5,218 nt of DNA from Bacteroidota bacterium (GCA_024277695.1 JAJRUR010000211.1:1-5218), one strand, 5' to 3'. Shown: positions 1-5,218, counted from the stretch's first letter. Notes: generated from the letters alone by a model not told the origin. Made by a program: numbers and translations.

Positions 1-780
1 ATCCGTCGAACTCGTCCAAGGGTCACAGCCCGAACAATTGACCACATACTGTTCCACGATCTTAAAAGTAATTGTATCCTGAAAAGGTCCTTTATAATCC
101 GTAGCCACATCATTCATCACCGCAATATTATGATCTTCTACTTCGGTGATACTGTGGTTATATTTTGTAAACATTCGGTAATCCGATGCAATGGCCAACT
201 CAATCACCCAGCAGTCTCCGACACTTGCCGATTGAGCTGCTTCTTGCTGCATTTGTTCGATCAGTTTGTCATGTTTGGACTGTCTGCTATTGGTAGCACA
301 TTGATACGTCGAATTGCTTATAAAATCTTCTCGATCATAGATGACAAATAAGTCTCTGGGTGCTCCCTGAATAAAATAACGTAAGGGCTCGATTAATGTC
401 CGTTGCTGACCAAGCTCTATAAAACCATAGATCAGATCATCTCCCAATGTAAGACTCACCAAAGACTCTTCCGCATCCCGAAGCACTCCGTGATAAGGCA
501 CAGCTCGCCGAGCACCTCTTGCGCCATTGGATTGATAACTATCGGCGAGCAAGCCCGTATGCTGTAATTCCATATCCCATACTAGTGCTCCCGACTCTCG
601 GATGGTAAGCTGTCCCAATCCATACATGGGTTGGATCTGTGCCGAAACAATACGATAGTCTTTTAGATAAGTGGATAATTCCGGATATTTGACATCTTCC
701 TTTACTGTAAAGTCCAGGTCTTGAGCTGAAAGATGTGCACAAAAAAGGAGGGGTAAAAGAAACAGATTAATATATTTCAC
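1..780 (-). CDS. Secreted reprolysin-like (M12B-type) zinc metalloprotease, N-terminal part (runs off left edge)
   Basis: An open frame of 260 codons starts at GTG 780-778 and continues past position 1. I chose GTG because it opens a textbook signal peptide, MKYINLFLLPLLFCAHLSAQ, with cleavage expected near the SAQ-D junction at residues 18-21. The frame is also open upstream with a possible TTG at 837-835, but that would bury the signal peptide. Residues 21-190 look like a propeptide-type region. Residues 192-255 resemble the start of a reprolysin/M12B catalytic domain as seen in Bacteroidota 'zinc-dependent metalloprotease family' proteins: CWVIELAIASDYRMFTKYN, then a helix-like segment (ITEVEDHNIAVMNDVATDY), a strand (DTITFKIVEQYVV) and a CxxCDPW motif near residue 250. 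The zinc site HExxHxxGxxH would lie beyond the left edge and is not visible, so catalysis is inferred. Such proteins are often T9SS cargo, but the C-terminus is not present here. No second gene shares its strand immediately upstream; its neighbour is divergent. Confidence 0.8.
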   Translation of the reverse strand, partial: MKYINLFLLPLLFCAHLSAQDLDFTVKEDVKYPELSTYLKDYRIVSAQIQPMYGLGQLTIRESGALVWDMELQHTGLLADSYQSNGARGARRAVPYHGVLRDAEESLVSLTLGDDLIYGFIELGQQRTLIEPLRYFIQGAPRDLFVIYDREDFISNSTYQCATNSRQSKHDKLIEQMQQEAAQSASVGDCWVIELAIASDYRMFTKYNHSITEVEDHNIAVMNDVATDYKGPFQDTITFKIVEQYVVNCSGCDPWTSSTD

Positions 781-891
781 CGTTAGTGATTTAGTAGTTA
801 AATGAAATAAATAGATATTTTGGCCGAAGATAAACAAATTCCATACTGTGAATCCATATATAGCCTTTGAATAATTAAAATATACAAATAA
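781..891. promoter_or_regulatory. Divergent intergenic region with a weak plus-strand promoter candidate
   Basis: This AT-rich 111-bp gap separates two divergently transcribed genes and must hold both promoters. For the plus gene, TAGCCTTTG at 861-869 resembles the Bacteroidota -7 box TAnnTTTG with one extra base in the spacer; it would give a leader of roughly 15-20 nt. I see no matching TTG at -33. For the minus gene no exact TAnnTTTG occurs; TTTATTTG (complement of about 885-892) is a one-mismatch match but overlaps the plus start codon. Neither gene has a convincing Shine-Dalgarno sequence, as is normal in this phylum. Confidence 0.3.
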
Positions 892-1506
892 ATGCTAAAA
901 ATGACAAAAAAAAGACAATTTTTCCTCCTTGGGCTTTTGTGTTTTATGCTTACACTTATGCCTTTCAACCCTAATACTGCTCAGGCTGTACTCGGACTAT
1001 CCAAACTGAACTATCAAGAGCAACCCTCACCGCAGAAGAAAAAAAGCCGAACTGAAGCTAAAAAAGAGCGTAAAGGTCATTTTTTCTTTGGAGGAGGATT
1101 TGGTGGTGGATTTAGCAATGGATGGAATATTAACATCTCTCCGGTTGCCGGGTATCAATTTAATGATCGCCTCAGGGCGGGATTAGGAGTTGAGTATCTA
1201 TATGTAAATCAACGCATTGGGGGTGCACAGAACAAATATTCTTCCTTTGGGCCTTATGCCTTTAGTGACTATTATATCTCGGGACCTTTTTTTGCACATG
1301 CCGAATATCAACTGCAAAATTTTAAATTTAACAGCCAAAGTTTTAGTGCCGAATCTCTATTAATTGGTGGCGGCTACACGCAAAATTTTGGACGTGGACC
1401 GGGCCTCTTCCTCTTGGTACTGTATGATGTACTCTATGATATCAATACTCCATTTAGAAGATCGAACCCATGGATTATCCGACCGGGATTTGTGTATGGT
1501 TTTTAA
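892..1506 (+). CDS. Small outer-membrane beta-barrel-like protein of unknown function
   Basis: A 204-residue protein I cannot assign to a named family. Residues 1-32 form a Sec signal peptide: basic MLKMTKKR, a hydrophobic core (FFLLGLLCFMLTLM), and likely cleavage after AQA at residue 32. The Cys at 17 lies inside the core in a poor lipobox context, so a lipoprotein is unlikely. Residues 44-63 are a Lys-rich, charged linker (KKKSRTEAKKERK). A Gly/Phe-rich turn (FFFGGGFGGGF, 64-74) leads into alternating amphipathic strands: 78-90 (NINISPVAGYQF), 93-105 (RLRAGLGVEYLYV), 127-146, 153-165, 171-183 and 194-204. The chain ends in Phe (PGFVYGF), as expected for the signal recognised by the BAM complex. 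This fits a small porin-like or OmpA/PorT-like barrel with perhaps 8 strands. ATG 901 is an alternative start that still leaves an intact signal peptide. The gene converges on the TonB-dependent receptor with a 5-bp gap. Confidence 0.8.
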   Translation: MLKMTKKRQFFLLGLLCFMLTLMPFNPNTAQAVLGLSKLNYQEQPSPQKKKSRTEAKKERKGHFFFGGGFGGGFSNGWNINISPVAGYQFNDRLRAGLGVEYLYVNQRIGGAQNKYSSFGPYAFSDYYISGPFFAHAEYQLQNFKFNSQSFSAESLLIGGGYTQNFGRGPGLFLLVLYDVLYDINTPFRRSNPWIIRPGFVYGF

Positions 1507-1511
1507 TGTAC

Positions 1512-3929
1512 TTATAGGATATTCCACTGTAGTGACAGCATAAAATATCTGCCGGCTTGAGGATAAAGTGCCAGCTCCCTATGTATATCCTTACTGATTT
1601 CTTTGGAATAGGCTGTTCCAAAACTTGGTCCTTCGTAAGGATAAGTCCATCCAAAAGTTTCATAGGCTTGACCCAATAGATTAAAAACTCCTAATTTGAA
1701 GTCCAGACCGGAGACTAGCTTGAGTCGTGTGTGCAGATCAAGTGTCCAGTACGGATCAAGGGATGTTTCAAAGGTACTCGTATTATCTAGATATTGGCGA
1801 CCCACATATTTCATATCCATATCAGCAGTCAAATATTTTGATAATCTGAAGGAAATAGAATTGGTCAGGATGAGTTGGGGGCTCAAGGCCAATGCCGTAT
1901 TGGTCAATCGATATTTTCTTTGACCGACATAGTTGTAATCAGGGTCATATTGATCTACATAAAAGTCAAAGGACTTTATTTTGTTTTGTGAATAGTTACA
2001 TCCGAAACGCCAAGTATAACGATCCTTACGAAAGTCTAATGACAATTCCGATCCCCTGCGATAGGAGGCTTCTACATTTACCCGAGTGGCTGCTCCTACA
2101 TCATTGAGTTGTCCCGTAGGGATCAGTTGGTCTTTGTATTGCATCCAATAAAGATTACTTCCTAATGTCCAAGCGCCCCACTTTTGATAGATACCCAATT
2201 CTGCATTGAGCAGCCTTTCCGGCCGAGGAGCAGATCGAGGAGATGATTCGACATAATCATTTCGATTGGGTTCTTTGGAGCCATAACCCAAATAAGCGTA
2301 GAGTCTAGATTGGGTATGGATATTTAAGTTGAGACCTATTTTGGGGTTTACAAAGTGATGTACTACCCTTCTATCCAATATCTCACCATCCTCATCAGGA
2401 CCTTCAAACGCATAGGCAACACGACGATACTGAAAGTCAATAAAAGTATTGAGCCGTGGTCCCCATTGATATTTCCATTGCAAATAGGTGTTAAAATCTG
2501 ATTTTTTAGCATCATTTTGATAATACACAATTCCGGGATCTAGTCTCTCGGTTATATCTGACCATATGATGCGACCGAAGTGATCACCCAGATAAGTATT
2601 GTAAGCTCCCCCCCAGACCCACTCTGAGTTGAGATCTTTTGAGCTGTAACTGAGTGAACTGATGGCTCCGTAAAAGTGGTTAGAAAGCCACCTTCGCTGT
2701 ACAATATCGCCTATGGTCATGGAGTCAATCGCAGGAGCTTGCAATCCGAATTGGCGCAAGAGTTTACCGGATTTATACAGCTCAAAATACCCCAGTCCTC
2801 GCGTATAATGTCCTGTCAGATTTAGCCGAAAGCGATCAGTAAATTGTCGTTTATAGATGAGTTGAGTATGGGTCTGTCGATAATTATCAACTTCATCTTC
2901 GTAGGGTGCGCCCGATTTTTCGGTGCCGGAAGGGTTATAACTGCGAAGCGAATCGATAGCAGCATAGCGGAATGGAATACCATTCCACGCTTGGTAGGTA
3001 ATCTCATGACCGGAAAAGACATGGAGTGTCAGCGATTGCTCTGTATCCAGAAGGCCTGCAGAGATAAAATACGATTTAAGATCTGAACTTGCTCGATCGA
3101 CGAATCCATCTGATCGGATGAGAGATCCTCGTGCCTTTACAAAGTATTTTCCTTGTAGTAGTCCGGTAGCTGCTTTGAGTTGGATCCTTGAGCTATTAAA
3201 ACTCCCATAGCCCAGAGTAGCACTTAGCTGTGGTTCAGCCGGTACTTCTTGGGTATTGATCTGGATAGAGGCGCCAAATGCTCCGGGACCATGGCTAGAC
3301 AAACCGAGTCCACGTTGTATCTGAATACTTTTGGCTGAGCTTGCAAAATCAGGTAGATCTACCCAAAAAACTTGCTGTGATTCTGCATCATTGAGCGGTA
3401 CTCCATTGATCGAAACTGCGGTGCGCTCTTGATCAGATCCTCTGATACGCATATAGCTATAGCCTATCCCCGTGCCGGCATCCGAATGCATAAGTACTGA
3501 TGGTGACCAGCGGAGTTGAGTCGGCATATCCTGACCGTAATCGCGACGCTCGATATCCTCTGCGCTCAAAGTATATTGTGTGATTGCCTGATCAGTATCA
3601 GCCCATTGTCCCAAGATTTGTATCTCTTCAACCAAGGCTTGGCGTATAGTTAATACTACATGCAACGAGTGTTGTTGCGCTACTTTTATTTTCTGCGGAT
3701 GGTAGGCTATGTGTGCAAAATATAAACTATCCTCTACACGCTGATTTATAAAAAATTTTCCATCAGCATCAGTGATTGCGAGTACCTGATGATGATTTGA
3801 TATGGATACATCAGGTATCGGTTTTGTATTTTGGTCGGTAACGACTCCGGATATCTGTGCTTGAATCTGAGAAACTTGCGTGATGATAATCCATGATATC
3901 ATCAAGCCTAATAGTTGGATTTTGAACAT
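1512..3929 (-). CDS. TonB-dependent outer-membrane receptor under TPP-riboswitch control, probable thiamine importer
   Basis: A complete 805-residue TonB-dependent transporter. Residues 1-24 are a signal peptide (cleavage near QIQA-QISG). Residues 26-95 form a carboxypeptidase-regulatory-like beta domain (ISGVVTDQNTKPIPDVSIS, then AITDADGKFFI) typical of Bacteroidota receptors. The plug spans about 105-228 and shows RIRGSDQERTAVSINGVPLN (162-180), a VFWVDLPDFASS segment and the IQIQRGLG...GAFGASIQI end motif. The barrel fills about 232-805, with a late conserved block near FNLLGQAYETFGWTYPYEG and YPQAGRYFMLSLQWNIL at the end; the last residue is Leu rather than the usual Phe or Trp. It would use TonB-ExbBD energy to move a scarce ligand into the periplasm. 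The substrate is inferred from the TPP riboswitch in its leader, which is known in this phylum to control thiamine outer-membrane receptors (OMthi of Bacteroides thetaiotaomicron). ATG 3929 is preceded in frame by TGA at 3935-3933, so the start is well fixed. No same-strand gene follows, so it appears monocistronic. Confidence 0.93.
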   Translation of the reverse strand: MFKIQLLGLMISWIIITQVSQIQAQISGVVTDQNTKPIPDVSISNHHQVLAITDADGKFFINQRVEDSLYFAHIAYHPQKIKVAQQHSLHVVLTIRQALVEEIQILGQWADTDQAITQYTLSAEDIERRDYGQDMPTQLRWSPSVLMHSDAGTGIGYSYMRIRGSDQERTAVSINGVPLNDAESQQVFWVDLPDFASSAKSIQIQRGLGLSSHGPGAFGASIQINTQEVPAEPQLSATLGYGSFNSSRIQLKAATGLLQGKYFVKARGSLIRSDGFVDRASSDLKSYFISAGLLDTEQSLTLHVFSGHEITYQAWNGIPFRYAAIDSLRSYNPSGTEKSGAPYEDEVDNYRQTHTQLIYKRQFTDRFRLNLTGHYTRGLGYFELYKSGKLLRQFGLQAPAIDSMTIGDIVQRRWLSNHFYGAISSLSYSSKDLNSEWVWGGAYNTYLGDHFGRIIWSDITERLDPGIVYYQNDAKKSDFNTYLQWKYQWGPRLNTFIDFQYRRVAYAFEGPDEDGEILDRRVVHHFVNPKIGLNLNIHTQSRLYAYLGYGSKEPNRNDYVESSPRSAPRPERLLNAELGIYQKWGAWTLGSNLYWMQYKDQLIPTGQLNDVGAATRVNVEASYRRGSELSLDFRKDRYTWRFGCNYSQNKIKSFDFYVDQYDPDYNYVGQRKYRLTNTALALSPQLILTNSISFRLSKYLTADMDMKYVGRQYLDNTSTFETSLDPYWTLDLHTRLKLVSGLDFKLGVFNLLGQAYETFGWTYPYEGPSFGTAYSKEISKDIHRELALYPQAGRYFMLSLQWNIL

Positions 3930-3942
3930 CGGTCATATTTTA

Positions 3943-4059
3943 TCCCTTCTCGGAATTACCCGGGCAGGTTCCTGATTAAAAAAAAATCTCGGGTATGATC
4001 TCAGCCTGTTTTTAAAACGCGCAAAAGCGAGTTTGGGCACCCCGAAAAATTGACAAGGG
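3943..4059 (-). promoter_or_regulatory. TPP riboswitch (THI element) controlling the TonB-dependent receptor
   Basis: Reading the minus strand from 4059 down to 3943, the conserved blocks of the TPP aptamer appear in order: CGGGGTGCC (4044-4036), GGCTGAGATCATACCCG (4006-3990), GAACCTG (3971-3965), GGTAATTCCG (3960-3951) and GAAGGGA (3949-3943). The helices can be drawn. P1 pairs CCCUU 4059-4055 with AAGGG 3948-3944. P2 pairs UCGGG 4045-4041 with CCCGA 3993-3989. P3 pairs GCC 4038-4036 with GGC 4006-4004. The optional P3a hairpin pairs AAAC and CGC (4034-4027) with GCG and GUUU (4022-4015) around a UUUU loop. P5 pairs CGG 3962-3960 with CCG 3953-3951. The CUGAGA element (4004-3999) that binds the pyrimidine ring of TPP is intact. 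The aptamer ends only 13 nt before the start codon, leaving no room for a downstream terminator, so control is probably at translation initiation. TPP binding would close P1 and hide the purine-rich AAGGG. A U9 tract (3986-3978) between P2 and P4 is unusual. Confidence 0.93.
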
Positions 4060-4067
4060 CAAATATA
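4060..4067 (-). promoter_or_regulatory. Bacteroidota -7 promoter box for the riboswitch-receptor transcript
   Basis: The minus strand reads TATATTTG here, an exact match to the TAnnTTTG -7 element of Bacteroidota primary-sigma promoters. I find no TTG at the expected -33 spacing; that area instead holds the small inverted repeat ATCGA-TTAT-TCGAT (4077-4090). The box touches the 5' strand of aptamer helix P1 (CCCUU, 4059-4055). A usual start site a few bases downstream would therefore trim P1, so either initiation is very close to the box or P1 is short. Confidence 0.55.
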
Positions 4068-4069
4068 AA

Positions 4070-4142
4070 AAACTGTATCGATTATTCGATGTCATGGCGA
4101 GGAAGAATGTCATAGCATGCATTGTATCGGTAAGGACAGTTT
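4070..4142. repeat. 73-bp segment bounded by 7-bp inverted repeats
   Basis: AAACTGT (4070-4076) and ACAGTTT (4136-4142) are perfect inverted repeats around a core holding two TGTATCG words (4074-4080 and 4123-4129) and two GTCAT words (4091-4095 and 4109-4113). This could be a remnant of a small palindromic mobile repeat lying just upstream of the receptor promoter, with the left arm next to the -7 box. Arms of 7 bp at this distance can arise by chance in an AT-rich gap, so the call is tentative. Confidence 0.25.
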
Positions 4143-4193
4143 AAAAAAATCCCACGCATCCCTCTTAGTGTCGAGGCGCACAACGAAGCAATC
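4091..4193. repeat. Two degenerate pieces resembling the GTCATTGCGAGG...ACGAAGCAATC intergenic repeat
   Basis: GTCATGGCGAGG (4091-4102) and TCGAGGCGCACAACGAAGCAATC (4171-4193) resemble the two halves of a palindromic intergenic repeat that I recall from many bacterial genomes, including Bacteroidota (consensus roughly GTCATTGCGAGG, a short centre, ACGAAGCAATC). The resemblance is from memory and not tested. The two pieces are separated and decayed, so if real they are relics of separate insertions. Confidence 0.3.
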
Positions 4194-4241
4194 ATCCTAT
4201 GCATAAAAATAACGAGGGATGCAGAATTATGGACATCCCTC
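4156..4241. repeat. Three-arm inverted repeat GCATCCCTC / GAGGGATGC / CATCCCTC
   Basis: GCATCCCTC at 4156-4164 is a perfect inverted repeat of GAGGGATGC at 4214-4222, and CATCCCTC at 4234-4241 is a perfect inverted repeat of GAGGGATG at 4214-4221. The middle arm can therefore pair with either outer arm but not both. In the minus-strand transcript the close pair (12-nt loop) would form first; the distant pair has a 49-nt loop. Confidence 0.6.
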
Positions 4242-4246
4242 ATTAT
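4209..4246 (-). terminator. Probable intrinsic terminator after the T9SS-protein gene
   Basis: On the minus strand, 28 nt past the TAA at 4276-4274, an 8-bp perfect stem GAGGGATG (complement of 4234-4241) / CATCCCTC (complement of 4214-4221) encloses a 12-nt loop. After one A-C mismatch the stem extends by AU pairs to 4209-4246. The 3' side continues into TTATTTTTATG, with U5 at 4209-4205. This fits a Rho-independent terminator separating the T9SS gene from the riboswitch-receptor unit. The stem has only about five G-C pairs and the U tract overlaps the stem base, so strength is uncertain. Confidence 0.55.
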
Positions 4247-4273
4247 GTATTTCGGTTTCTTCGTTTAGAATTA

Positions 4274-5218
4274 TTACCTTGCGATCACTAGACGTTTTGT
4301 CAAAATACTGCCTTGCTCCGTCATAAAACGCAACATATACACTCCATTCGGAAGATCTGCAACATGAAGCAAAAACTCTGAGCGATGCTGATCGCTTAGC
4401 CTACGAACCAGTTGCCCTCCGGTATTCAATATATCCGTTTGGACAATCGTCTTTTGCGGACTACTGACGATAATCGAATTGGAAGCCGGATTGGGGTACA
4501 AAGATATGCTTGCTTGTAGTTTTGGATCGACAGTTGAGTTGACTACAGAAAAGTCTAAACGGACATCATCCACTCCTGTTTCATCCGGATCTCCACTATA
4601 GAGATCACTATTTTCCAACCAATTTTGAGACTCTATACAGAGGGTAAATTGCTGTCCGGCATAAGCATCCAAATTCAGTGTATCATTTCCTACCATCCGC
4701 TCGTATTCAAAGAAATTGGATTGATAAGTAGGAGATATCTGCTCTCCATCCACAGTAATTCTAAGAATGGCAGAATTCATCGAACGAATTTCATCACCGA
4801 TAAGAAATTGATGAATTTGTGATCGATTGATGATGTACTTGAAACTAAATTCAATATTTTTCCATCCCCAAGCATCTACACACATACAGAATTGTGACTG
4901 ATAGTCTTCATTCACCTCCCAAGGGTCATCATTAGCTTGAGGAATATCGACATTATAACTGCGATCCTGATTGATCCCGACACCTCCAAAAAACTGTAAT
5001 GCCCTCCGCCCGGCTGAAAAGGAAGTACTTGCTGAGGACCCTAAACTCAAGTAACTATACTCTTCGTCTATTTCTCTTTTTGAAAATTTAAAAACGATAT
5101 CATCTTTGACTCGGCGAGTCTGCCAAAAGGTTTGGGTTTCGAAAAAATTATTCTCTTGAAAGGGATCGGATGGAAATTTTATTTGAGCACTTATAATATA
5201 TTCTCCTTCTTCGGGAAA
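4274..5218 (-). CDS. T9SS-exported surface protein, C-terminal part (5' end off right edge)
   Basis: The frame is open from the right edge (codon at 5218) to TAA 4276-4274, giving 314 visible residues. There is no start in the window: the TTG at 5050 sits inside continuous coding sequence (SYLSLGSS) and is not a plausible start. Visible residues 1-55 (GEYIISAQIKFPSDPFQENN...) look like the end of an Ig-fold/CARDB-like module. Residues about 57-226 look like a jelly-roll or MAM-like beta-sandwich, with RRALQFFGG (71-79) near its start and DETGVDDVRLDFSVV (212-226) at its end; Cys 111, 113 and 194 are possible disulfide partners. Residues about 237-314 are a type A T9SS sorting domain: ISLYPNPASNSIIV, then DILNTGGQLVRRL, LPNGVYMLRF and the basic end LTKRLVIAR. 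The PorU sortase removes this domain during export and attaches the protein to the surface. The missing N-terminus could carry an enzyme or adhesin domain, so the function is open. A likely terminator follows, making it a separate transcription unit from the receptor. Confidence 0.88.
   Translation of the reverse strand, partial: FPEEGEYIISAQIKFPSDPFQENNFFETQTFWQTRRVKDDIVFKFSKREIDEEYSYLSLGSSASTSFSAGRRALQFFGGVGINQDRSYNVDIPQANDDPWEVNEDYQSQFCMCVDAWGWKNIEFSFKYIINRSQIHQFLIGDEIRSMNSAILRITVDGEQISPTYQSNFFEYERMVGNDTLNLDAYAGQQFTLCIESQNWLENSDLYSGDPDETGVDDVRLDFSVVNSTVDPKLQASISLYPNPASNSIIVSSPQKTIVQTDILNTGGQLVRRLSDQHRSEFLLHVADLPNGVYMLRFMTEQGSILTKRLVIAR

Larger units (their letters stand above)
3930..4273. 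other. 344-bp non-coding stretch: receptor leader, promoter, repeats, terminator
   Basis: No credible gene lies here. From the receptor side it holds a 13-nt spacer (3930-3942), the TPP aptamer (3943-4059), a -7 promoter box (4060-4067), and a block of imperfect inverted repeats and degenerate interspersed-repeat fragments (4070-4208). Last comes a hairpin (4209-4246) that probably ends transcription of the T9SS gene. I see no tRNA or CRISPR pattern. Confidence 0.75.

Noticed and set aside
130..351. Plus-strand frame of 73 codons
   Set aside because: It is antisense to the metalloprotease frame, with no signal or family resemblance; a shadow of the real gene.
539..742. Minus-strand frame of 67 codons
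   Set aside because: Same strand but different frame from the metalloprotease, whose frame carries the signal peptide and family motifs.
885..892. TTTATTTG on the minus strand as a promoter for the metalloprotease
   Set aside because: It has one mismatch to TAnnTTTG, overlaps the start codon of the divergent gene and would leave a leader of about 100 nt; not strong enough to annotate.
1523..1545. CACTGTAGTG mini-palindrome just after the convergent stops as a terminator
   Set aside because: A 4-bp stem with a 2-nt loop and no following U tract is not credible as a terminator.
1696..3086. Several 65-80 codon frames on the plus strand and one on the minus strand inside the receptor region
   Set aside because: All lie inside the receptor barrel coding region in other frames, with no start context or recognisable domain.
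3811..3936. 41-codon frame from the upstream AUG at 3936 as a separate gene
   Set aside because: It lies out of frame within the receptor's signal-peptide and regulatory-domain coding sequence and its peptide has no recognisable features; kept only as a possible initiation effect in the findings.
4008..4017. T/A-rich run inside P3 as evidence against a TPP aptamer
   Set aside because: P3 and its optional P3a branch vary in length and sequence in this class, and the outer P3 pairs and CUGAGA element are intact.
4625..4822. Plus-strand 65-codon frame
   Set aside because: Antisense to the MAM-like part of the T9SS protein; no supporting features.
5048..5050. TTG at 5050 as the start of the T9SS protein
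   Set aside because: The frame is open without a stop to the window edge and the upstream residues (GEYIISAQIKFPSDPF...) look like a genuine secreted-protein module; residues after the TTG do not form a signal peptide.

Overview
The window looks like a piece of a Bacteroidota chromosome, probably a free-living Saprospiria- or Chitinophagia-like member (order not determinable from this sequence alone). The signs are a secreted protein ending in a type IX secretion (T9SS, Por) C-terminal sorting domain, a TonB-dependent receptor with an N-terminal carboxypeptidase-regulatory-like domain, a Bacteroidota-type -7 promoter box (TAnnTTTG), and starts without normal Shine-Dalgarno sequences. All four genes encode exported or outer-membrane proteins.

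Layout, left to right. Positions 1-780 (minus) hold the first 260 codons of a secreted reprolysin-like (M12B-type) metalloprotease; the catalytic half is off the left edge. A 111-bp divergent gap (781-891) separates it from a plus-strand gene (892-1506) for a small, unassigned outer-membrane beta-barrel-like protein. That gene converges, with a 5-bp gap, on a complete 805-residue TonB-dependent receptor (1512-3929, minus). The receptor is preceded by a clear TPP (thiamine pyrophosphate, THI-element) riboswitch at 3943-4059 and a perfect TAnnTTTG box at 4060-4067. Next is a repeat-rich non-coding stretch with a likely intrinsic terminator (4209-4246). The 3' part of a large T9SS-exported protein (4274-5218, minus) follows and runs open off the right edge.

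The best-supported functional unit is riboswitch plus receptor. The receptor is most likely the outer-membrane importer for thiamine or a thiamine precursor or phosphate, switched off when cellular TPP is high. It appears monocistronic: no inner-membrane thiamine transporter (PnuT) or thiamine biosynthesis gene lies beside it. The other genes share only export to the cell surface and show no pathway link to it.

The system itself belongs to a known class. The less ordinary points are in the leader: a U9 tract directly after the P2-P3 arm of the aptamer, a promoter box that touches the first strand of P1, and two overlapping AUGs in different frames just after the aptamer. Nothing here supports a wholly new system.
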